DNA of 64,000 bases from Closterium sp. NIES-65 (lineage: Eukaryota > Streptophyta > Zygnematophyceae > Desmidiales > Closteriaceae), in contig CANXME010002049.1 in NCBI GenBank assembly GCA_948144175.1, positions 434,001-498,000 of the forward strand, read 5' to 3'. The notes beneath the pieces are model-generated. The model was not told the origin of the DNA, did not search any database, and was given only the letters and a program-made list of their open reading frames with translations. Below, piece after piece: positions 1 through 10,881 of the stretch (positions are counted from its first letter, which is position 1; every line of letters begins with the position of its first letter). Made by a program: the position numbers and the translations under genes.

Positions 1-113
1 TCCACTGGTGATCCCCGATTGATCCTAGGGAAGGGTAACAGGCATGATGGCCTAGGGGTTATGGGCACACTGACCCGCTACTTTACAAGCCCTTTTATCC
101 CAATGATCTAGTG
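1..113. other. Host flank left of Copia-A, no gene
   Basis: No open frame or recognisable repeat. It is followed by GTTGG (114-118), the left half of the 5-bp target duplication of Copia-A; the right half is at 9549-9553. Confidence 0.5.
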
Positions 114-118
114 GTTGG

Positions 119-556
119 TGTTGCGATCAAAAGTTCATCGAAGCCAGGATCACCTCGGGAAGGTTCGCAGACAGCTAGGTAGTATTGGTGGGCCCTTGAT
201 CTCAATAGCAGAGTGAATGTAAAATGCTTTGAGATGATTTGAAACATGCAAATACAATGATATAATTATGAGTACAGGGAATTCGAATCGACCTAGCTAG
301 CCATGTACTCTAAGGGGTACATTCCCTTATTCAAATTCATTCCCAACCGTGTGGCGTGTGTAGTTGCAAAACCGTTCCCGCCCAATTCCTCCTGACAGCA
401 TTTGCCTGATGCCGTCTGCTCCAACGGTCCAGATCCACCCCAACCGTCTAACGTTTCGAGTTAATTCTGACTCCTCGAATTCGTTCTCGCTACTGCGCTC
501 TTCCTTAGTTGCGGTGAGGAGTGCACACTAATGTTCATACATTACTATTCGTAACA
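119..556 (-). repeat. 3' LTR of Copia-A
   Basis: 438 bp, TG...CA termini, matching 9111-9548 end to end without obvious indels. It is the downstream LTR for the minus-strand element. Confidence 0.95.
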
Positions 557-633
557 CCTCCCTTCACTCCTGGCCGTAGCTCGACTTGACCTGCTTGACT
601 ACTCCGCTGAGTTCGGAGCAGTGCTGGTACTAG

Positions 634-2340
634 TGGCGTGGCAGTCGCTTCGTGAGGAAGTCTGCTACCATGTCACTTGTCGGGCAGTAGACCAAGTCAA
701 CCTTGCCTTTGTCCACTTCGTCCTTTACGAAGAAATGTCAGAATGTTATTATCTAGCCTGTAGTGGGGTGCTCTATAGCGAGTACAACCCTGTTAGGGTT
801 TGCTATATGTATCCTAACTATTGCTAGTGAAACCCCTCCTTTCTTCATTTCTCTCTTGCCTAGCTAGCTAAACCCTAGCTATGGCTCCTCACTCTGCTTA
901 CTATCGTAACAAGAAATACCGCAGCGCATTGTGCTTGGTTCAGTTGACGAAACCAGGTTTGTTCACGATGCGAATCGCGCTCTGGTTGTCATTGTGAAGG
1001 CGAAAGGTGGGCGAAGCTGGAATTTTTGCCTCCTGCAGAAGCTCCTGTAAATAGAGGCCTTCGCGAACTGCTACTGTTGCTGCGATGAATTCTGCTTCGG
1101 CCGACGACAGGGCAACCAGCTCCTGTTTCTGTGAGTTCCACGAGATTGGTCCTGTCGGTTCGAGCTGGAACAGAAAGCCAGTCTTGGACCGTCGATTGTC
1201 AGGATCTTTTGCGTGATCGGCATCCACGTAGCCGATGAGGTTGAGCGATGAGGTGGGTATTGTTGAGTAGCACAGCCCGATCTTGGGCGTTGAAATGAAA
1301 AACTGCAAGGTGCGCTGTAAGTCCAGAAGGTTCTCAGCTGTTGGTTTGCGGAAATACTGAGCCAGTTGGCTCGCGATGTAGGAGAGATCAGGCTTGCAGG
1401 TGACAGAGGCGAAGAGAAGGCATCCCAGCTGCTGCTGATAAGTCTGGATGCCATCGGGGGATAGGATTTGTTGTCAGGTTTGTGGTTCGGTCTGGGAGTT
1501 CGGTAGGGAGTAGAGAGTGGTGCAGGGGAGATGTTGAAGCGCTTCCCGAGCTCCTCTGCATACTTAGCCGCTGAGAGGTGAATGGCTTCTGGCGCGTAGG
1601 AGATGTTCAGGCCTAAGAACTGCTTCACCTCGTAGTTGCAGGTGATATCAACGCGCCCCGCCAGACTCCGCTCGAACTGTTGCAGTAGTTCTTTGCTCGA
1701 TCCTGTGTAAAGTAGGTCGTCGACGTAGACGATGAGTAGGATGTATTCGTCGCAGAAATCGCGGCGGTACATCCCAGGATCGTGAGGCATCTACTTGAAC
1801 CCGATTTTGAGCAAAATGTTGTGCAGATAGTGCTACCAAACCCTTTATTCCTGTTTTATCCTGTGAAGGGATTTGCGCAGCTGGCATACGCGCGAATCCC
1901 CCTCGTCGTATGCATGTGGATGCTCTACGTAGATCACGGCGTCTACTAACGCGTACAGGAACGCGTTCTTCACGTCGATTTGGTGGAGAGGCAGATGTCT
2001 TGCGGCTGCGATGGCGAGCAAGGTTCGGACGGAGGTGTGGCAGCTGACCAGAGCAAAAGTCTGATCGAAGTCGATGCCACGCACCACCCAGCGTGCCTTA
2101 AACCGTTTGATCATTCCGTCTGCTGCGGTCTTCACACGGAAGACCCACTTGCCCGAAAGGACTCTTGCACCTTTGATTGCTGCGCAGTCGACTAAAACCC
2201 AGGTGTCACGGGACTCGAGCGCCTTAATTTCCGCGTCCATTGCCTCGCGGCACTCCTTGCTGTGTGGTCCGGTGAGAGCTTGGCATGGGTTTTGTGGTTC
2301 TATGACACATGGCGCCTTTGAGGTTGCGGTGTGTAGCCCA
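634..2340 (-). pseudogene. Reverse transcriptase-RNase H part of Copia-A pol
   Basis: The minus strand reads a copia reverse transcriptase: the fingers part with AMDAEIKAL and GKWVFRVK (about 2260 downward), HQIDVKNAFL near 1950, and an intact YVDD catalytic box at about 1717-1728. RNase H follows with GYVDADHAKD and SSAEAEFIA (about 1310-940). The frame is broken near 1845, 1790 and 1480. The last stretch is split by the solo LTR at 736-911. Skipping that insert and one AGAAA copy brings back the usual C-terminus (TKHNALRYF, then VADFLTKRL) ending at a stop near 634. This would copy the element RNA into DNA in the particle, but it is inactive here. Confidence 0.9.
736..911 (+). repeat. Solo LTR inside Copia-A RNase H
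   Basis: A 176-bp block starts TGTCAGAATG and ends CGTAACA, flanked by the 5-bp duplication AGAAA (731-735, 912-916). Its first 90 bp resemble the LTR of the small element at 3479-4869 (shared GTAGTGGGGTGCTCTATAGC). Only one LTR remains, as left by LTR-LTR recombination. It interrupts the RNase H coding sequence. Confidence 0.85.
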
Positions 2341-3478
2341 AGTAGCTGCAGCCCAGAGACGGTGCTGTCGTGGCGATGCTGCGGGATGACTTCCTGTACG
2401 TCGTCGTCATCGCTCTCTGGCTCAGGTGCTAGTGGAGCTGCGCCTCTGCCGCTTCCACCCATTCCTCCTCCAGAGGAATCGTTGTTATCGTCGCTGCTGT
2501 GGCGATCACCTCTCGTGAACTCGCCCCAGGTGTCTTGCTCCAAGATTGATGCGGCAGCTTCGTCTTTGGGCGATGCATTGTTGTAGCCGTCGTTCGCGTA
2601 GACACGATTCGCATTTGTCTGCTCGTCGTGGCGGAACTGCTCGAGGAAGAGGTGTTCGTAGAAAATGACGTCGTGAGCGTGGGCGGTCTTCTGACTGAGT
2701 AAGTCTAGCACGATCCACGCCTTGTGCTCGTGGCTGATGCCGAGGTGAATGCCCCAGCGCGCGCGGCTCGCGAATTTGCCGATGGTTGACGTAGGCGGGC
2801 GGTATTGCACCATGCACCCCCACACGCGGAGCATGGAGGTGTCGCCCTTGGTCCCCGTCCACTTCACATGCGGGGACAGGTTGCCGGTGATGGCAGTGGT
2901 TGATAGCAGGTTGTGCACCCGCACTGCGTGGTGCATCGCGTAGGTCCAATAGATCGGCGGCAGCTTCGACTGCTTCATCGGCGCGCGCACCTTCGTGATG
3001 AGGGTGCCATTCTTCCGCTCAGCTACGCCCTGCTGCTGGTGCGCGCAGGGGAGAGAAACGTGGTGCTCGATCCCCTTTTGCGCCAGGAAATCCTGCATGT
3101 CCTTGCTCTTGAATTCCGCTGCGCCGTAAGAGTGCCAGATTTTCAACTTCTCCCTGGACTGTCGCTGCGCGTGCGCCAGCCAGAGGTGGAATACTCGTAA
3201 GCTCTGCTGCGCGATTCCACGTTCAAAACCCACACGTAGCGCGTTCCGGCATCGATAAAGGTAAGCGTGTATATTTCATCGCCGACTCCGCAGTGCCCTA
3301 CATTCAGGAAGTCACTGTACACCTTGTGAAGCTTGGGCTAACGGTTCGTCCCTAGCTCGAGCAGCGGGAACGGCTGGTGGCTTAGCGCGGCTTCAGGGCA
3401 GACGGTGCAGTTGCGCAGATGTGTCTCGCCTCTCACTTCGGTGCCATCTAGGCGTAGGAGCGCTCCAGGAGCGAAGAC

Positions 3479-3609
3479 TGACAAAAGTTAGAAGAAAGAA
3501 AGAGGGATGAACTAGCAGAAATGGGGATACAAATAGCAAACCCTAGAAGGGTTGTACTCGCTATAGAGCACCCCACTACATGCTAGAACATAAGAATAAT
3601 ATTCTGACA
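3479..3609 (-). repeat. 3' LTR of TRIM-1
   Basis: 131 bp, TGACA...TGACA, one difference from 4739-4869. Confidence 0.92.
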
Positions 3610-4593
3610 CACCCCCATAGCCAAAGTGGGGTGTAATCAGCAGAGCAGGCAAAGTAGTACAAGCTCAGGGTGGATCACAATGTCACCACACATTCTGAGC
3701 ACAAGTTCAAGAAGAGATAGTTTAGAGTTCACAATTATGAGCAGAGCTAGTGGTGGTCACAACGGGCAAGTGAGGAGGAGGAGAGAGAGTGAGGGGAGAG
3801 GAGATAGGAGGCGACGGCTGAAGCTGCAGGCACACGGGCAACAGGAGGCAGACTGGCACAGCGGCTACCGGACAGCGCCCGGACTACAGGAGTAACAGGC
3901 CCCGCGGCTCAAATAGCGGCGGACGGGCAACGGACCCACGGCCGGCTGGCACAGCTGGCTACGACTGGGCTACCGGGACAGCGCCCCGGACTACAGGTGC
4001 TGCGAACGACAAACTGACAACCTCCACTCAACCTCCCGCACACAGTCCGACCCCCCTGATGCACACCCACTGCTACACCGCTGGCTGCACTCCCACGCAC
4101 CCCCCTTAAACCCTAAACCCGAGTCTCCCACACAACCACCCCCCTCAGCGACAGCTGCAGCAGTGGGAGACGAAGGAGGAGGAGGAGCAAAGGGAGGAAG
4201 GCACACCGAGCACCCCCATACCCGCCACCCCACAGCTCGCCCCTCAGGTCGCCTCGACGGACGACGGGAAATGGCAGGGGGAGGGGGGGGGGGGGGGGGG
4301 GGAGGCGGTGTGGTGAAAGGGGGCCCACCACGGGCCTGGTTGGAGGGCGGGGCCGCGACAAGGTGCGGGGCCGCGACGAGGGGCGGGGCCGCGACGGTCG
4401 GGCAGGGCCGCTTCGAGGGGCGGGGCCGCGACACAGGGCGGGGCCGCGACGTAGGGCGGGGCCGCGACGGTCGGGGCGGGGCCGCGACGTAGGGCAGGGC
4501 CGCTTCAAGGGGCGGGGCCGCGACGCAGGGCGGGGCCGCGACGTAGGGCGGGGCCGCGACGTAGGGCGGACGCCCGCGAAGGTAGGGCAGACG

Positions 4594-4659
4594 CCCGCCG
4601 CGCGCCTCGGGGCGCACGGCGGGAAGGAAAACCGCCGCGCGCCTCGGGGCGCACGGCGG
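4594..4659. other. Two GC-rich hairpins in TRIM-1
   Basis: Two near-identical inverted repeats (4594-4623 and 4632-4659) have 12-14 bp arms with one mismatch and a TCGG loop. The same hairpin type with different arm bases recurs in element F (17663-17764). Confidence 0.75.
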
Positions 4660-4738
4660 GAAGGAAAGGTAGCAGCGGAAGCGAGGTGGAAACCCACCCA
4701 CAGGATCGATCCAAGGGGATCGACCTGCTCTGATAGCA

Positions 4739-4869
4739 TGACAAAAGTTAGAAGAAAGAAAGAGGGATGAACTAGCAGAAATGGGGATACAAATAGCAAA
4801 CCCTAGAAGGGTTGTACTCGCTATAGAGCACCCCACTACAGGCTAGAACATAAGAATAATATTCTGACA
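4739..4869 (-). repeat. 5' LTR of TRIM-1
   Basis: 131 bp, paired with 3479-3609. The primer-binding site lies directly inside it (4727-4738 on the complementary strand). Confidence 0.92.
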
Positions 4870-4990
4870 AAGACGCCTGCGTCGATGCAGTTTTTCAGTG
4901 TCGCGCGGGAAGGGTGGCCGAGGCGTTGGTGCCAGAGCGCGTCGTCGGCACGAAACCCGAAGGTGCACATGTAGTGCGTGTTGGTGCAAC

Positions 4991-5780
4991 CCTACGGTTT
5001 GCACTCGGCTTGTTGTCCGTGTGCGTGCATGTGTGTGTGTATGGAATGGTATGAGGGCATGGGATAATATATATTTCATGCTTATAATTGTGTGTGAATG
5101 TTGAGTCATGATGTCGAGAGTGTGTGTCGAGTCAATAGCGAGATATCGCTAGACGCGTGTTACGCGGTCGTTTGTGTCTCGCGCGCGGTTTCTATTTTGT
5201 CCTGTGTCGAACGTTCGGCGTGTCGCAGGTGTGTGCAGAAGACCCATCAAGAACCCAAGGATGAGTTTGTGATGAAGAGCCCGAGCCTTTGTGTCAGGCC
5301 TCGAGTGATTTCGAAGCTCGCCAAAAGGGTGCACCTCAAGATATTGAACATAGTTACATTACTTTGTGTAGTGTAACATTTCACTTGGTGTAGGCCCTAG
5401 TGAAGGGTAGTTTCGAGACCCTTCGTGGTTGGGGACAGTGTGGCACTGTTCCACATCACTGTACCTCGGCTCTTGGGGTTTGTAGGAGCTGGGAGTCATT
5501 CCCAACTCGTAACTCTTCCTAACTCTTCCTATCTTGTGTTCTAAGACTATGTTGCTGCCATAGTGCCGTTCGTTCAAACCGACGCTGTGTCGTCATTTCT
5601 TAATGAAAGCGTGCGATTTAAATTGCCTATTGTAGGCGTCGTTAAGGCGCTCCAGATCCAAGTTGAATCAAGGCATTTGGAGTTGTGAGCAGATCGCTAT
5701 GAACGTTTGAAGCCGCTGTGCAGAAATCCGACTGTGCACTCTATCTTTCGTTTTAGGCACATTGGAGCCTACTGTGACTA
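4991..5780. other. Interior of Copia-A without recognisable coding
   Basis: This lies between the integrase zinc domain and the GW-rich insert. It is TG-rich at 5020-5100 and all frames carry stops. A 72-residue minus frame (5359-5577) resembles nothing I know. It may be another decayed insertion: TGTAACATTTCAC at about 5374 looks LTR-like, but I found no paired end or target duplication. Confidence 0.4.
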
Positions 5781-6900
5781 TAACAGCGCGCGCGAGCTTC
5801 TTCAGGGTCTTCGTCAGGTATTGGGGCAGGTTCTGCTGCTGCCTCTTCTGTTGCTTCGTCTTCGTCGGTGCCAGTGGTGAGCATGAGCGCTAAGAACTCT
5901 CTGTCGCGGATTTCGGAGAGGGGAATGTTAGTCCTAGTGATAGTTCCGGGGACGAAGGTGGGTTCACGTGGTTCGGGGGCAGGTCCGTAGACTGTGCGAC
6001 GTGGGGTCGACGGCTCTTTGCCCCAATCGATGGTGTCCTAGGGATCGCGATGCGACGGAGTGTCAGGGGGAGGTAATGCAATTTGGGCATGGTGTGGGGG
6101 GCGACCAAGGGGAACAACTGCAGGTGTCCCCTCAATTTTTTCTTCTTCCCCCTTTTGTTCTTCGCGAGAAGCCTTCCAGCCTCCGGCAGGAGTGCCCCAG
6201 CTGCTGGTTTTGCCGCCAGGTGCGGCGCCGGGTGCGGTTGCCCAGGTTCCGCCGGTGTTACCCCAACCACCGGTGTCAGTCGTTCCCCAACCGCCAGCGC
6301 TCCCCCACCCCCCTTCATTGGAGGCGCTTTCCTCCTTCTCGGCTCCCCATGCGGCGCATGCGAATGTCCCGCGTGCTTCGGCGAGACTTTGCCGGCGAAG
6401 CTCTTCAGCTTCGTGGCGCGCCAGTTTTTCTTTTTGTTCGACGGTGAGCTTCGTCATCGAGTCGCGCCGGTGGGAGTAAATTTTGAAGAACTTCTCGTAC
6501 GTGTAGGGTCGCGGCACGTTGTGCGCATCGAAGGCGCCAATGCTAGTGCCGCGCAGCATGCCTTGAAGATGTTGCGAGGGGGGTCCGATGAGGGGATGTT
6601 CTGGTGTGCTGAACAAGCCGCGCATGGCAATTTCAAGCTCCATCTGCGACATTCCTTCTTCTGGCGGCGCGTGGCGCTCGGTCTCGATGATGGCGGCTAG
6701 TCCGCGGCCGGCAATTGCGCTGGTTGACACTGTTGGAGTGTGGCAGTCCCTGCAGATGCCGTCTGGGTCAGGGTCATGCAGCCCCGTTTTGCGTGGGTGG
6801 GGGTGATGCGGTACCCACGGCCTTCTGTCAGGGTGCTTCCAGTCCCTGTGGTGAATGTGCTCGAAGCGCAGTGGCACGAGGTCGATTAGCTCGTCCGAAT
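5781..6900 (-). pseudogene. Extra GW/WG-rich segment between protease and integrase of Copia-A
   Basis: The minus-strand frame starting at 7087 begins with normal pre-integrase sequence (NLLSAAQLMDCGV, about 70 residues). It then continues for roughly 280 residues that are not part of standard copia polyproteins. This part has a charged segment (MTKLTVEQKEKLARHEAEEL) followed by a Gly-rich stretch with seven Trp, mostly as GGWG or SWG (frame residues 247-304, nt 6176-6349), and then an acidic Lys/Glu tail. A stop at 6038 separates it from a further Pro/Glu-rich frame to about 5790. Spaced GW/WG repeats in a disordered context are the hallmark of Argonaute hooks in NRPE1, SPT5L, GW182 and some viral silencing suppressors. 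That function is inference only. Confidence 0.6.
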
Positions 6901-9024
6901 CGCTGCTGCAGTCAAGGATGTCGAAGTCTAGGACATACACTCCTTTTTCGGAGTGCGCTCTGCCGATCTGCTTGCGGGGGAATGTCCTTGGTTTGTAGTG
7001 CAACAGAATGTCGCGCGTCGCGCGATTCGTGCTGAGGTCGACGCCGCAGTCCATGAGCTGTGCGGCGGAAAGTAGGTTAAAGCGCAAGTTCTAGACAATT
7101 AATACATCGTTGAGCGTGATGTGTGTGCGGCTTCCGCGTGCTTTGAGCACGACGATGCCTTGCGCGCTTGCGCGCAGGCGAGTGTTGTTAGCCACCGTGA
7201 CATAGGTGACTGTGGGGGTAACGACGACGTTGGTTATGTAACGTTCCGAGCCAACCATGTGCTGGCCACAGCAGCTGTCCAGGTACCAGGTGTTGTAGCG
7301 CTTCCCGTCGTCACGTGCGAGCAGCGCCAGTCGCAGCGTGACGATGTGCGGAGTGTCGAAATTAAGAAATTGCTCGCGCGAGAGCCAATTGAGTGGCGCT
7401 GCCCGCATATCAGGTACGTGCGGCGGGCTTTCAAGTAGCGGGACTAGAAGGTTCCAGTCCTGGTCGTCGTCGTCGGTGAAGTCATGGCGCTGACTGAACG
7501 GGTTGTTGTTGGTAAACGCGCCAATGGGATGCGGTGCTGGCTCAGGTGATGGTGAGCGCACGCAGCGGCGACGTGACTCGCCCGTCATGGCCATGTTGCT
7601 CATGACGTTGCGTACTGAGGCAGTCGATGACGGCTGCTGCTGCTGCTGATACTGAACTGCTGGGTTCAGGTTGCGCGTGGGGGGTTGATACCCCTGGGCT
7701 GGACGCACGTCGCCTCGTGCGTCTTGTCGGCCGGAACAGTTGCTCGGATAGGTCTGGCGAGGGCGGGATCGGGACTTGCATCGATCCGTCAAATGCCCAA
7801 CGCTTCTGCAAATCTTGCAGTGGAGGCACCGCGGTCGTCGCTCTTCATTGTTGTCGGCGTAGAAGGCGAGGCGTTCACGTTCTTGTCGTGGCGCTGGTCG
7901 CTGCTGATCCATATCCCGTTGTTCGACGAGAAGGGCGGCGCAAAGGGCGGCCTCCGAGATGACCCCCTGTTGTTAGAGAAGCGCCTTGCAGGGCCGCCAC
8001 TCTTGGCCGAGCCCTTGAAGCACGATGTTCACGAAAAATTCTTCCGATATCGAGCTTCCCAACTTCGCGATTTGGTCGCGAAGGCTCCGACAGCAATTGA
8101 TGTAGCTATTTGTCAGAATGTAATTGTATACATTACTATAACTTCTTGTAGTGTAGATCTAGTGTAGTTATATTGCTTTCATGTTAGGTGGTGCACCCTT
8201 TTGCTTCACTATATCTTGTACAACTTTCTATAGTGAAACCCTCATTCTCTCGACACTTTTCCTTCAACTCGAACTTAACCTCCTCGATCTCACTAGCCAT
8301 GGCTCCTAAGCCTCGCTAGAATTGTTACACTATTGGCCTTCTCCCCTGGGGCCATTTTGGTTTCTAGTAGTTGTTGGAGCAGCCGGCTTGAAGAGACGGA
8401 GTCCTTCGGCTGATAGACGCCGCTCAGGTGGCGCCAAGTGTCGAGGGCTGGAGTAGGCGATGTCTTGTATGAGCGAATGCTCAGCTGCTCCATCGGCGAC
8501 ATATTTCGCAGGAGTATCCTGTACGTCATCATGGATTCATTGTAATACCTTGACTTGGCGTCGTTGGTATCTTCAGCCGCCTCCGCGTAACTCCCGTCGA
8601 AGTAATGAAAAATCTGAGCGTTCTGCAGCAGGAGCTCCAACTCGAAGCTCCAGGCATAGAAGTCTCTGCCGTCAAAACACACACCTGTCTTTATTTTTGA
8701 TATGCTGAGAAACCTTGATTACACAGAGAGGATTGCCTCTTCACTGGGACGGGGAGTCTTGGGAGTTGAACCATTTGTGTCGAGGGAGAATGTGTGCGGG
8801 GCGGAGTTATGGCCATTTGAGGCCGGTTGAGAAGGTTGCGAAGAGGTTCCGGCGTCGCCATTCCGCAATGTTTGGAGCCCTTGCTCCAAGCTGGTGAGTC
8901 GCTGAAGAAGTTGTGCAAGGATTTTGGTCGCGATAGTCGTCGTCCCTTCGTTTGTCGCAGCCGGGTTGGGTTGCGCTTCAGCCGGCAGATTTGTCTGACC
9001 ACCAAATCCTCCGGCCATTCTCAC
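6901..9024 (-). pseudogene. Gag and protease part of Copia-A
   Basis: Gag starts near 9024 (MRMAGGFGGQ) with a capsid-like UBN2 segment at 8682-8335 (FDGRDFYAWSFELELLL, HLSGVYQPKDS). It is interrupted by the solo LTR at 8111-8329. The frame resumes at 8105 with CRSLRDQIAKLGSSISEEF. A CCHC zinc knuckle (CKICRSVGHLTDRC) lies near 7825. The protease region near 7290 reads WYLDSCCGQHM where copia proteases have DSGA, so the Gly after the catalytic Asp and Ser is substituted. A stop near 7091 separates it from the pre-integrase part. Confidence 0.85.
8111..8329 (+). repeat. Solo LTR inside Copia-A gag
   Basis: 219 bp, TGTCAGAATG...ATTGTTACA, flanked by the exact duplication CTATT (8106-8110, 8330-8334). 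It shares GTAGTTAT, GGTGGTGCACC and TAGTGAA blocks in order with the LTR of element F, so it belongs to a related family. Removing it and one CTATT copy rejoins the gag frame. Confidence 0.88.
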
Positions 9025-9110
9025 ACGCGATCGCGTGCCGACGCCACCTTCCGAATGTCAAAGATTTCGGAGATGGCAATGCGAAAGATCCCCGAGTCGC
9101 TCTCATGCCA

Positions 9111-9548
9111 TGTTGGGATCAAAAGTTGATCGAAACCATGATCACCTCGTGAAGGTTCGCAGATAGCTAGGTATTATTGGTGGGCCCTTGACCTCAATAG
9201 CTGAGTGAATGTAAAATGCTTTGAGATGATTTGAAACATGCAAATACAAGGACATAAATATGAGTACAGGGAATTCGAATCGGCCTAGCTAGCCATGTAC
9301 TCTAAGGGGTACATTCCCTTATTCAAATTCATTCCCAACCGTGCGGCGCGTGTAGTTACGAAACCGTTCCCGCCCAATCCCTCCTGACAGCATCTGCCTG
9401 ATGCCGTCTGCTCCGACGGTCCAGATCTACCCCAACCGTTTGACGTTTTGAGTCAATTCTGACTCCTCGCATTCGTTCTCGTTACTGCACTCTTCCTTAG
9501 CTGCGGTGAGGAGTGCACAGTAATGTTCATACATTACTATTCGTAACA
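9111..9548 (-). repeat. 5' LTR of Copia-A
   Basis: 438 bp, paired with 119-556; the TSD GTTGG follows at 9549-9553. The primer site is directly inside (9099-9110). Confidence 0.95.
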
Positions 9549-9553
9549 GTTGG

Positions 9554-9713
9554 GATTCTGTCTTATCTCGTACACACAAATGTGTGTCTTATAATGAGGC
9601 TAGCCTGTTTATAAGAAACACCCGAATAATAGACAACCCTTGTCTACTATTCAACACTGTCTACTATCCGGGCGATGACGGTGGTGGTGGTAGCCTTACA
9701 TAGGTACGGTACT
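9554..9713. other. Short host spacer between Copia-A and Copia-G
   Basis: 160 bp with a TTATAAGAAACA and TGTCTACTAT repeat. No gene seen. Confidence 0.4.
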
Positions 9714-9752
9714 TGTCAAGAATGAAAGTGTTGGTTTGACTAAGGTTGGTTG
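9714..9752 (-). repeat. 3' LTR of Copia-G, outer piece
   Basis: 39 bp starting TGTCAAGAATGAAAGTGTTG, aligned to the start of the right LTR at 41886. It ends in GTTGGTTG (9745-9752), where the hAT was inserted. The rest of this LTR is at 35480-35549. Confidence 0.82.
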
Positions 9753-10537
9753 CAGGCCCTCAAATTCGTTTTTGGCCTGTCTGATTCGTCAGACTAGTAC
9801 GGTACACAGTTTTAGTGTGAAAATCTCAGACTTGGTATATAAAAAAAAAAAAACTGAAATTTCAAAGTGTCTTTAAAAAAAAGTCTCATCATTCAAGATA
9901 AATGTATTCAAAGTTCATCGGAAGTGTATTCAATGTATCATTCATCTGCTACTGAAACATGCTCTGACAGGGCGAATATATGTGTCAGGGCGAATCTTGT
10001 GGTGCGAAAAGGCGAATATGCAATGTTTGAGCGACTTTGCTGTGATCGGGCATAAATTGTTGTGCTGTGACAGTTCAAATCTGTTGTGTCAGAGCGATTT
10101 TCCTATGATTGGTCAAAAATCTTGTGCTTTAAGGCTCGGATTTGCTGTGTCAAGGCGATTTTGTGTTGACGTGCGAATCTGCTGTGACCCGTAAGTCCAA
10201 ATGACTGTGAGAAAACGAGGAATGAATGCACTAGGAAACAAGTGGGTACAAGTAGGCGGCTCGCGGAACAGTCAACCATGCTGCACTAGTAGTCGACCGA
10301 CCTGAATGCTAGCTCTGATGTAGTCTTGCCATGCCAACTTTGTTGTACCATTGTTGTCAACTTTCTCTAGTGAAACTCTTGCCAATTTACCCTGTCAACT
10401 TGCAAGCAGTGTGTGCACTAGGAAAACGACTAAAGACCAACGAACGCAGGGATCATACGAGCACCCGTGCCTAGCCCGTAGTTTAGCTCCCGTTGTAGTA
10501 GTAAACTTCGCATGGTGCGGTGAGCGTAGACGGCACA
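9753..10537. other. Left arm of the hAT element
   Basis: Terminal repeat CAGGCCCTCA, then TCTGA/CAGAC motifs and an A-tract (9841-9854). The block 9793-9900 is alignable with 31543-31650. A run of loosely repeated GGCGAAT/TGTGTCAGGGCGA phrases lies at 9970-10190. No convincing coding sequence. Confidence 0.65.
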
Positions 10538-10542
10538 CGACT

Positions 10543-10671
10543 TGACCAGAAGTGAGAATGGATGAATGAACTATGAAAGAACGGTACAAGTACTAACCCT
10601 AATTGGGTTGTACCCCATATGGGCTACCCCACTACAGCCTACACAAATGTATAACCTATAATGTTCTAACA
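10543..10671 (-). repeat. 3' LTR of Copia-E
   Basis: TGACCAGAAG...TTCTAACA. It shares the TACAAGTACTAACCCTAATT core with 18751-18862. Confidence 0.85.
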
Positions 10672-10881
10672 CACCCCCATAGGCAAAATGGGGGAGAACA
10701 AGTGGTCACAAGACCAGTCAAACAAAGCAAAGCAAAACAAAGCAAGCTCAGGATGGATCACAAAGTCACCACACAGCCCGAGCACAAGAATAGGGCCACA
10801 AGGCCAGTTCACATGCAAGAACATATATATAAAGGTAAAACAAGCAAGGGCAGGTATAGGAAGAATACAGTACAAACAAGA

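Larger units (their letters stand above)
3479..4869 (-). mobile_element. TRIM-like non-autonomous LTR element (TRIM-1) nested in Copia-A integrase
   Basis: 131-bp LTRs (3479-3609 and 4739-4869) differ at one base and are flanked by exact 5-bp duplications AAGAC (3474-3478, 4870-4874). On the minus strand the sequence after the 5' LTR reads TGCTATCAGAGC, one mismatch from the initiator-Met primer site. A polypurine stretch (ATGGGGGTG) abuts the 3' LTR. There is no gag or pol: the 1.1-kb interior holds GC-rich tandem repeats (about 4340-4580, unit like GGGCGGGGCCGCGACGTA), a poly-G run (4278-4303) and two copies of a GC hairpin (4594-4659). LTR and primer-site similarity to Copia-C and Copia-E suggests it is mobilised by that lineage. 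Confidence 0.9.
2650..4990 (-). pseudogene. Integrase part of Copia-A pol, split by a small LTR element
   Basis: The minus strand at 4990-4870 encodes the start of the integrase zinc-binding domain (ALWHQRLGHPS, ending in GVF). The sequence resumes at 3473 with APGALL and the CTVC half of the H-H-C-C set. The catalytic core follows at about 3230-2700 (DFLAQKGIEHH, GVAERKNGTL). The usual second Asp motif is replaced by HSYGAAEF, so a catalytic residue looks lost. The break coincides exactly with the insertion at 3479-4869 and its AAGAC duplication. A stop near 3340 adds to the damage. Confidence 0.85.
119..9548 (-). mobile_element. Copia-A, degenerate Ty1/copia LTR retrotransposon with three nested insertions
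   Basis: Two 438-bp LTRs (119-556 and 9111-9548) start TGTTG, end AACA and are about 93% identical by eye. They are bracketed by the 5-bp target duplication GTTGG (114-118, 9549-9553), so both ends are exact. The coding order on the minus strand is Gag, protease, a GW-rich insert, integrase, reverse transcriptase, RNase H, i.e. the copia order. The minus-strand sequence after the right LTR (9110 downward) reads TGGCATGAGAGC, two mismatches from the initiator-Met primer site TGGTATCAGAGC. A purine-rich tract lies next to the left LTR. Stops and frameshifts throughout, plus a small LTR element at 3479-4869 and solo LTRs at 736-911 and 8111-8329, make it non-functional. LTR divergence makes it one of the older elements here. 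Confidence 0.95.

Noticed and set aside
4113..4836. Pro/Arg-rich frames in TRIM-1
   Set aside because: Generated by GC-rich tandem repeats; no domain and no conserved start.
5374..5640. Possible further solo LTR in Copia-A
   Set aside because: Starts like an LTR, but no matching CA end with a 5-bp duplication was found.
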